64,000 nucleotides of DNA, from NCBI GenBank assembly GCA_025618425.1, contig CM046838.1:13850010-13914009 (forward strand), in the 5' to 3' direction. The notes beneath the pieces were generated by a model, which was given only the letters and a program-made list of their open reading frames with translations, ran no database searches and had not been told where the DNA came from. The stretch is from Heliocidaris tuberculata. Lineage: Eukaryota > Echinodermata > Echinoidea > Camarodonta > Echinometridae. Below, in pieces: positions 57,240 to 64,000 of the stretch; within the stretch, counting starts at the first letter, position 1, and every line of letters begins with the position of its first letter. Position numbers and translations under genes: made by a program.

Positions 57240-57940
57240 ACCTGTCTACGCCAATGTTGACAATATTTTACGCTTGAGTAAGCTACTTTTGTAAAACTCG
57301 CAAAAATGCCTCAGTCTTGAATTTGATCAAAGTGCCTATCAGGCAGTAACTGTTCTCTGTTAATCATCAGTAATTGATGTTAACAATCGTTTGATCCTTA
57401 ACCCCCACCTAGCAGTGCACATCCACTGTGGCGTGCAGAGGCGTCGCTGGAGGAGGGGGGGGGGTGCAATTTTTTTTTTACCTGAAAGGAAATAACGAGT
57501 GTGTGTGTGCGTGTGTGTGTGTGTACGTGTGTGTGCGTGTGTGTGTTTGCGGGAGTGTGCATGCAGGTTGTTGTGTGTCTATCTCTGGGTATCACGTATT
57601 CTTTAAAGGGGAGGGGACTGGATGCTCCCAAGACAGAGGTTAAAAGTCACTCAAAAAAAAAACACATGTGACAGTACATTGAATCCTTTCAACATGCCCC
57701 AGACACATGCAGTAACGCATCCTCAACTGGTTCGAAAAGATGAAGCAAGGAAAGAAAAATACATTAAATGTTCAAACCCGGGTTTTTTAATCTCTCTTCT
57801 TGAAAACTGAACAATTTAGGTCAATCTTCCTGTAATGCATTGCAATTTGAATTTCGACATCCTCCAGTCAAAAATGGAATTGTGTGCATAAAGTCACAAT
57901 CTGCAATGTTTTGTGTGGGGCGTTTGTGTGTGCGCGTGCG
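57240..57940. repeat. Dispersed repeat block related to 433-1110
   Basis: See 433-1110. Relative to that copy, 57430-57600 carries an insertion with a G run, T9 and a (GT)n tract. Confidence 0.55.
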
Positions 57941-57949
57941 CGCGTGTGG

Positions 57950-59219
57950 TTTAAAGCGAATAAGTGAAAGTTCTGCGAAAAGACTAAAGGGACTGTCGAT
58001 GACCTACAACATATATTCTCAATATTCTTTACTTCAAGAAGTGTGACTGACAAATTAATCAGGAAAAATTCAAATTCAAATTCAAACTTTATTTTTAATT
58101 TCAACGACAAAATACATACATATACATATGTGTGGCCTGTATAAGTTATAAATTGAAGCCTGCAAGTTAGAGCTACTTGCCTGTATACATGTACTTTCGC
58201 CATGTTTTTTTTTCTCTTTCTTTTCTTCTTCTTCTTTAATTATTATTATTTTTTTTTCTAATGTCATAACTCGTTGATCAGTTATTGAAGAAAATGGTTG
58301 CTTGTCGTAACAATTTTTTTTTTAATCGTTTTTATTGTGATCATAGAAAAAAAAAAAAAGGTTTATAGACTTATTTGAGTGAAGTATGAGATGTTTTGAT
58401 TTTCAAAATTGTCTAAAGGAATCAAGAAGATAATGTTGATGCTAATTTATATTACATTGAATTGGCCAAATTCCGGTGGTTAAAAGCCAAGTATTAACTT
58501 TTCATGTCAGTTATGGTATTATCATGCATGTTATGGTAATCTTTAGATGTACTTCAATTCTTTGTATATCCTGTCATTTGGCAATTTAATGAGAGTTTCA
58601 CTGCAGACACGAATGATTGACACTAAAACCATGACAATGAATGTGATGTTTCGGATACTCAATCACCTGTTGAATATTTCTAGCAAATTCATTCCTTCCC
58701 TTTCTCCTTGGTTTGGGTAAGAAACAGAAAAATTCTAGCAGGGGTATTGGGTCTGATTAATGGAAAATATGACTCACTTATGTGAGAACGTATTGTGCAC
58801 AGATATGATGTATAGTAAAAGTATGTCGAGATCTCAAAGTTTTCAGGTTTTGTGAAAAGGTACTCTCTCGCCTAAAATGTATACAGAAGAAGACATGCAG
58901 TCAATGCTATGTTTGTATGCGATCCTATTTCTCTTTAATTAGGAGGTATTAAAGGAAACTTTTTTTTTCTTCTTCTTTAGTATCTGTCTCACGAGTTATA
59001 AAAATAACCAGAAAGAGAGAGGGAGGGGGAAACAGAATCATTAATCTGGGATCAATTTTATTTTATGTATGTTTTTTTTTTTTTTTTTTCCCCCAAGAAA
59101 ATGTTTTGTGGTCGTCGAAGTCAGGTGGTTTAAAGCGAACAAGTGAAGGTTCTTTGAAAAAGACTAAAGGAACTTTCGATGACCTACAATAGTGGTAATC
59201 TTTAGATGTACATATCCTG

Positions 59220-59273
<54 letters not shown>

Positions 59274-60760
59274 CTTCTTTTAATCTTCTAAAAGTGTGAC
59301 TGACAATTTACTTAGGAAAAATATGTGTCGCCTGTATAATTTACAAATTGAAGCCTGCAAGTTAGAGCTACTTGCCAATTTTCGCCATGTTCAAGATTTT
59401 TCCTCTCTCTCTTTTAATGGTTTTCTTTCCTAATGTCATTGCTCGTTGATCAGTCATTGAAGAAAATGGTTGTGTCGTAACCCCCTTTTTAATCGTTTTT
59501 TTTTTATTGTGATCATAAAAAAAGAAGCTTTACTGACTTATTTGAGTGAAGTATGAGATATATTGGTTTTCAAAATTGTCTAAAGGAATCAAGAAGATAA
59601 TGTTCATGCTAATTCATATTACTTTAAATTGGCCAGAGTTCGGTGGTTAAAAGCCAAGTCACAAACCTTTCATGTCAGTTATGATAATTAGTCATGGTAA
59701 TATCATGCATGTTATGGTAATCTCAATCTATTATATATCCTGTCATTTGGCTATTTATTTATCTATTACTTGTTGAATTTTCCTGGCGAATTCATTCCTT
59801 CCCTTTCTCCTTGGTTTGGGTAAGAAACAGAAAAATTCTAGCAGGGGTATTGGGTCTAATTAGTGGAAAATATGACTCACTTATGTGAGAACGTATTGTG
59901 CACAGATGTTGATGTACATTTGTATAGCAAAAGTATGTCGAGATCTCAAAGTTTTCAGGTTTTTGTGAAAAGGTACTGTCTCATCTAAAATTTATACAGA
60001 AGACATGCAGTCAATGCTGTGTTTGTTTGCGATCTTATTGTTATTATAATTAATTTGTTTAATCAAGAGGTATTAAAGGAAACTTTTTTTTTTTCTTCTC
60101 CTTTTTTTTTTTTATTTTTTTTATTTATGTCTCACATTTAAAAAAAAAATAACCAAGGAGAGAGGGAGAGGGGAAAGAGAATCATTGATCTGGGTTTACT
60201 TTTATTATTATTATTTTTTTTTTATTATTATTTATTTTTTCTTCTTCTTTTTCAAGAAAATGTTTTGTGGTGGTCGGAGTCACGTTGTCTAAACCGAATG
60301 GTTGAAGGTTTTGTGGTCAAAGGACTAAAGGGAATGTCGATGACCTACAATATGTTTTCACAATTTTCTATACATCAAAAAGTGTGACTGACAATTTAAT
60401 CAGGAAATATATTATGTGTGGCCTGTATAATTTACAAACTGAAGCCTGTAAGTTAGAGCTATTTGCCTACTTTCGTCATATTCAAATTTTCCCCCTTCCT
60501 TTTCTTTTAATGGTTTTCTTTCCTAATGTCATTACTCGTGGATTAGCCATTAAAGAAAAAGGTTGTGTTTTATTGTGATAGAAAGAGCTTTACTGGCGTA
60601 TTTGACTTAAGTATTACAAGAAGAAATTTGGGTTTTCAAAATTGTCGAAAGGAATCAAGAAGATAATGTACATTAATGCTAATTCATTTTACATTAAAGT
60701 GGCCAGAGTCCGGTGGTTACTTTTCATGTCAGTTTTGGGCGTTGAGGTTTGGTTTAGTGT
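57950..60760 (+). repeat. Three tandem units of about 1.16 kb, upstream of the LINE
   Basis: Unit landmarks recur in order: GACTAAAGG-(G/A)-CTNTCGATGACCTACAA at 57984, 59163 and 60324; GTGTGACTGACAA at 58042, 59295 and 60381; GCCTGCAAGTTAGAGCTA-type at 58157, 59355 and 60443; GGAATCAAGAAGATAATGT at 58419, 59587 and 60652; GGTGGTTAAAAGCCAAG in the first two. Spacing is about 1.18 and 1.16 kb. Many A/T runs and a (TA)n tract at 59222-59271 vary between units. The array ends about 250-300 bp before the LINE endonuclease frame, so it may be its 5' untranslated promoter region. Confidence 0.8.
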
Positions 60761-61005
60761 TAGGGAACATAGGATTAACTGCATGTTTTTCAGTGAGTGC
60801 GAGTGTCTGGGGTGGTGTGGTTTTGTGTGTAAAGGTGATTGGTTGATGTATTCTGGTACCTGTTCACATTCAAATTTAGCACCTGTTAACTTCTATTTAT
60901 CTTCCAGATATTTTTGCATGACTGAAGAAGTCCATGTGTCTTTTATGCATGTATATGTAAATGTCAAATTTAAGGTTGTTGTAATTTCGGGTTGTTCCAG
61001 GTTAT

Positions 61006-64000
61006 ATGGATAGGTCACCTTTTAGCATGCTTTCTGTAAATGTAAGAGGAATAAGAGAAAAGACTAAGAGGAAAAATATTTTTGAATGGTGTAAAAGTAA
61101 AGGTAGTGACATCACTTTTCTACAAGAGACTTACAGTACAATAGAGGTAGAGAAAAGATGGAAATCAGAATGGAATGGTCCAATATTTTTTAGTCGTGGA
61201 TCAAATCACAGCAAGGGTGTTTCGATTTTAATATCTCCAAACCTAAATTTGAAAATTGATGTTGTTGCAATAGATAAGAACGGACGGTACATTGTAATCA
61301 AAGTAGAACTGCAAGAGACCAAATTGGTGTTGTGTAATTGTTATTTTCCAACAAGAGATAAAGAAAAGATGCAACTTGAATTTTTAAAAGAATTGGATAA
61401 CTGCATTTCAAAATTTCAAAACACGGGACAGTTATTTCTGTTAGGAGGAGATTTCAATACAATAATGGATGGGGATTTAGATTATATGGGACCAAAGAAC
61501 GTTTCAAAAACCAAGTTTAATGAGAAATTTATAGATTTTCTTGACAGATTTAGTTTAGTAGACATATGACGAAAAAGAAATCCACATAATAAACAATTCA
61601 CATTCAGACAAAAGTGGCCAATTATACAGATTATCGTTTAGACTATTGGTTTGGCTCTTCCAGTTTACAAAATTTTGTTAAAAACTGTGAGATTTTGACA
61701 TCAATTACTCCCGATCACTCTGCTGTTCTGTTGCAACTTAGGAATTTTTTAGAGACACCAAACTTTGGTCAATCCTATTGGAAATTTAATAGTAGTTTGT
61801 GTGCAGATCAGGAATTTGTAAATAGTTTTAAAGATGAAATAAGAGAATTAAAAGAAGAGTGGACACCTAAAATACCTGACAAATTAGTATTATGGGACTT
61901 TCTTAAAATGAAAATGAGGGAATATATTATTAGTTACACAAAGAAAAAGGCGAAACTTAGAAAAGAAATCAAACATCTTGAAAATCAGCTTTTGGATGTA
62001 GCGTCTAGAACTGTAGTTGTTCAAATTGAGGAAAAGAAATCCAGGTTAAACAAACTTTATGACTATGCTCGACATGGTTTAAAAATCCGATCTAGGGCTG
62101 AATATTTTGAGGAAGGAGAAAAGAAAACACAATATTTTGAACAGTTATTAAAGTCCAATAAAAGGAAAAGTGTTATAAATGAATTATATAATCAAGATGA
62201 AGAGTTAATAAAAGACCGTAAGGAAATATTAAAGATTATGAAATCCTATTATGAAAAGTTGTATTCAAATGATGAGGCAGTCAGTGATCAAAATGATCTA
62301 TTTCTTAACGATATTCCAAAATTAAGCAAAGAAAATCGAGAGTTCTGTGAAGGAAAAGTAACTAGAAATGAATGTTTCAGTGTTTTAAAAGAAATGAAAT
62401 TCAATAAATCTCCAGGGAATGACGGTTTCACGGTAGAATTTTATTATACTTTTTGGTCAGTTTTGGGGGAAACCTTAGTAGAGGTGTTGAATGAAGCATA
62501 TGATAGGGGTAATTTGTCAACATCGCAAAAGCAAGGTGTAATTACATTATTGGAAAAAGAGGGAAAGAATAAAATGTATGTTCAAAATTATAGACCGATT
62601 ACGCTTCTGAATGTTGATTACAAGATATTATCGAAAGTATTAGCAAAAAGAATAAAAGAGGTTTTAAGTGAGATAATCCATCATGACCAAGTAGGTTATA
62701 TCAAAGATAGGAATATAGGAGAAGCTGTAAGACTAGTTGAGGATATGTTATTTCATTCTTTTGATCAGAATATTGGATTTTTAGTCACAGTGGAATTTGA
62801 AAAGGCATTTGACTCGGTTTCTCATGATTTTTTATTTAATATCCTAGAATTATTTGGATTTGGTCATACGTTTCGTTCATGGGTCAAGGTGCTTTACACA
62901 GATATTACCAGTTGTATAATGAATGGGGGATATTCCACGGGATATTTTAACTTGAAGCGAGGAGTAAGACAGGGAGATCCATTGTCGCCATACTTGTTTC
63001 TATTAGCTATCGAAACTTTAGCTCTGGAAATAAGGAAAGATAATGCAGTAAGGGAGTTCAATTTGAAAAAAATGAAATAAAACAAATTTTGTATGCAGAT
63101 GATATTTCCCTTTTTGTGAAAGATACGAATTCAATTAATAGGCTACAATATCTTTTTGAAGAATTCAGGAAAGTCAGTGGTCTTAAAATCAATAAAGGAA
63201 AAACAAACTTTTTGTGGATGGGCAAGGATAGTGATAGACCTCATATACCTTTGTTTGGAAACCTAGTTCAGCAAGTTAAAATATTGGGTTTTCATTTTTC
63301 TGTAGATGTTAGAATAAAAGAAGATTTGAATTACAAAGAGATACTTAGTAAAATAAAGAGGCTATTAGGGTGGTGGAAAGAGAGGGATTTAACACTTATG
63401 GGTAAGATACACTTGTTAAAAACATATGCACTGTCAAGGTTGAACTATGTCTCATCTCTTATAGTAGTCCCTCAGTGGTTGCTTAATGAGGTGGAAAAAA
63501 TAACTTTTGAATTTTTATGGGCAGGAAAAGACCGTATAAAAAGGAAAGTAATGTATCAGGACTACGCTTACGGGGGGTTGAGAATGATGAATTTTAGACT
63601 TTTTGTGAAGACACAACGTATAATGTGGTTAAAACATTTATTATATGGAGAAAAGAATGCTGGATGGAAACTGTACTTTGATCACTGCTTTCGAACCGTA
63701 GGGGGAGATTTTTGTTTTTATGTAACTACGATACGTCCAAATTAACACTGAAAATACCTCCATTTTATTTAGAAATGTTGAAGGCTTGGCAGGATATGGG
63801 AAAATTCAGATACTCTGAAAATGAAGTGAATCCTATAATATTTAATAACAGAAATATATGTATGAAAGATAAAATGACTTTTGATAAAGATTTATTTGAT
63901 AAAGGCATATACCATGTAAACCATATTTTTGATAATGGTCATTTGAAACCTGTGGCCCATTTCCAAAATATTGGGTTAAACGCGAATCAATTGCTTCAGA
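61006..64000 (+). mobile_element. Tx1/L1-like non-LTR retrotransposon, ORF2 (runs off the window)
   Basis: ORF2 would encode an endonuclease that nicks target DNA and a reverse transcriptase. The first frame (61006-61569) has an APE-type endonuclease: LSVNVRGIREKTKRKN, FLQETYS and LLGGDFNTIMD. The second frame (61614-63080) has the end of the nuclease (SITPDHSAVLLQL) and RT motifs SPGNDGFTVEFY, NYRPITLLNVDYKILSKVLA, DQVGYIKDRNI, FEKAFDSVSHDFL and GVRQGDPLSPYLFLLA. The third (63089-63745) has LYADDISLFVKD and L-x-L-x-GKI. A fourth segment continues to the window end (KAWQDMGKFRYS). Defects: W to TGA stop at 61567-61569, frameshift by 61614, frameshift in an A7 run at about 63069, and another near 63725. 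Motif A has Glu where the catalytic Asp should be. No ORF1 is visible upstream. It is inactive. Confidence 0.9.

Noticed and set aside
1..64000. CRISPR arrays, prophage, bacterial operons or endogenous retroviral genes
   Set aside because: Tandem repeats here lack regular unique spacers; all reverse transcriptases seen are non-LTR type, with no gag, protease or integrase motifs or LTRs.

Overview
This window looks like AT-rich nuclear DNA of a marine deuterostome invertebrate. An echinoderm such as a sea urchin is my best guess, with moderate confidence. The pointers are spliced genes with GT-AG introns, cytokine-receptor and proteasome-chaperone exons, CR1-like and Tx1/L1-like LINEs, tandem Helitrons, many foldback elements with tandem subterminal repeats, a MITE type with CTTTCGCG ends, and very frequent runs of G or C. 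I see no bacterial, organellar or viral genes.

Three host loci can be supported. (1) On the minus strand, 49835 to 44619 holds the 3' part of a class I cytokine receptor-like gene. Six consecutive exons join with perfectly matching phases. They encode the end of one fibronectin III module, two further FN3 modules, a transmembrane helix, a Box1-like PKIP motif and a long cytoplasmic tail with three DSGY tyrosine motifs. (2) Also on the minus strand, 20903 to 1921 holds the 5' part of a second, secreted or single-pass cytokine-receptor-like gene. It has a start exon, a 17.6 kb intron and three small exons for a Cys-rich N-terminal domain followed by a VGPP-type module; it runs off the left end. 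The two are tandem in orientation, so a receptor cluster is plausible. (3) On the plus strand, 28264 to 33550 holds exons of proteasome assembly chaperone 3 (PSMG3). Two of the exons are duplicated, and every possible transcript is broken, so this looks like a pseudogene.

Almost everything else is transposon. Roughly by region: 0.0-1.1 kb, dispersed repeats; 1.9-3.2 kb, receptor exons; 3.3-5.6 kb, a minus-strand CR1-like LINE; 5.6-5.95 kb, a LINE tail folded into a near-perfect 206 bp palindrome; 7.35-14.5 kb, one foldback element holding two head-to-tail Helitrons with exact TC...CTAG ends, the second of which carries a GCGTA-repeat foldback; 15.7-16.9 kb, a TIR element carrying a piece of RecQ-like helicase; 17.4-24.7 kb, MITEs and a GGATT minisatellite; 24.8-27.1 kb, a LINE split by a mariner-like hairpin element; 28-34 kb, PSMG3 remains with MITEs; 38.4-41.2 kb, foldbacks including one packed with GACGTC; 41.2-43.5 kb, a decayed LINE; 44.6-49.9 kb, receptor exons; 52.3-53.1 kb, a foldback; 53.4-57.9 kb, minisatellites, a SINE and dispersed repeats; 57.9-60.8 kb, three tandem 1.16 kb units; 61.0-64.0 kb, a Tx1/L1-like LINE with endonuclease and reverse transcriptase that runs off the right end.

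No operon, CRISPR array or autonomous new system is visible. The most unusual material is the transposon architecture: the Helitron tandem, the GACGTC and GCGTA arrays, the helicase capture and the tandem LINE 5' units.
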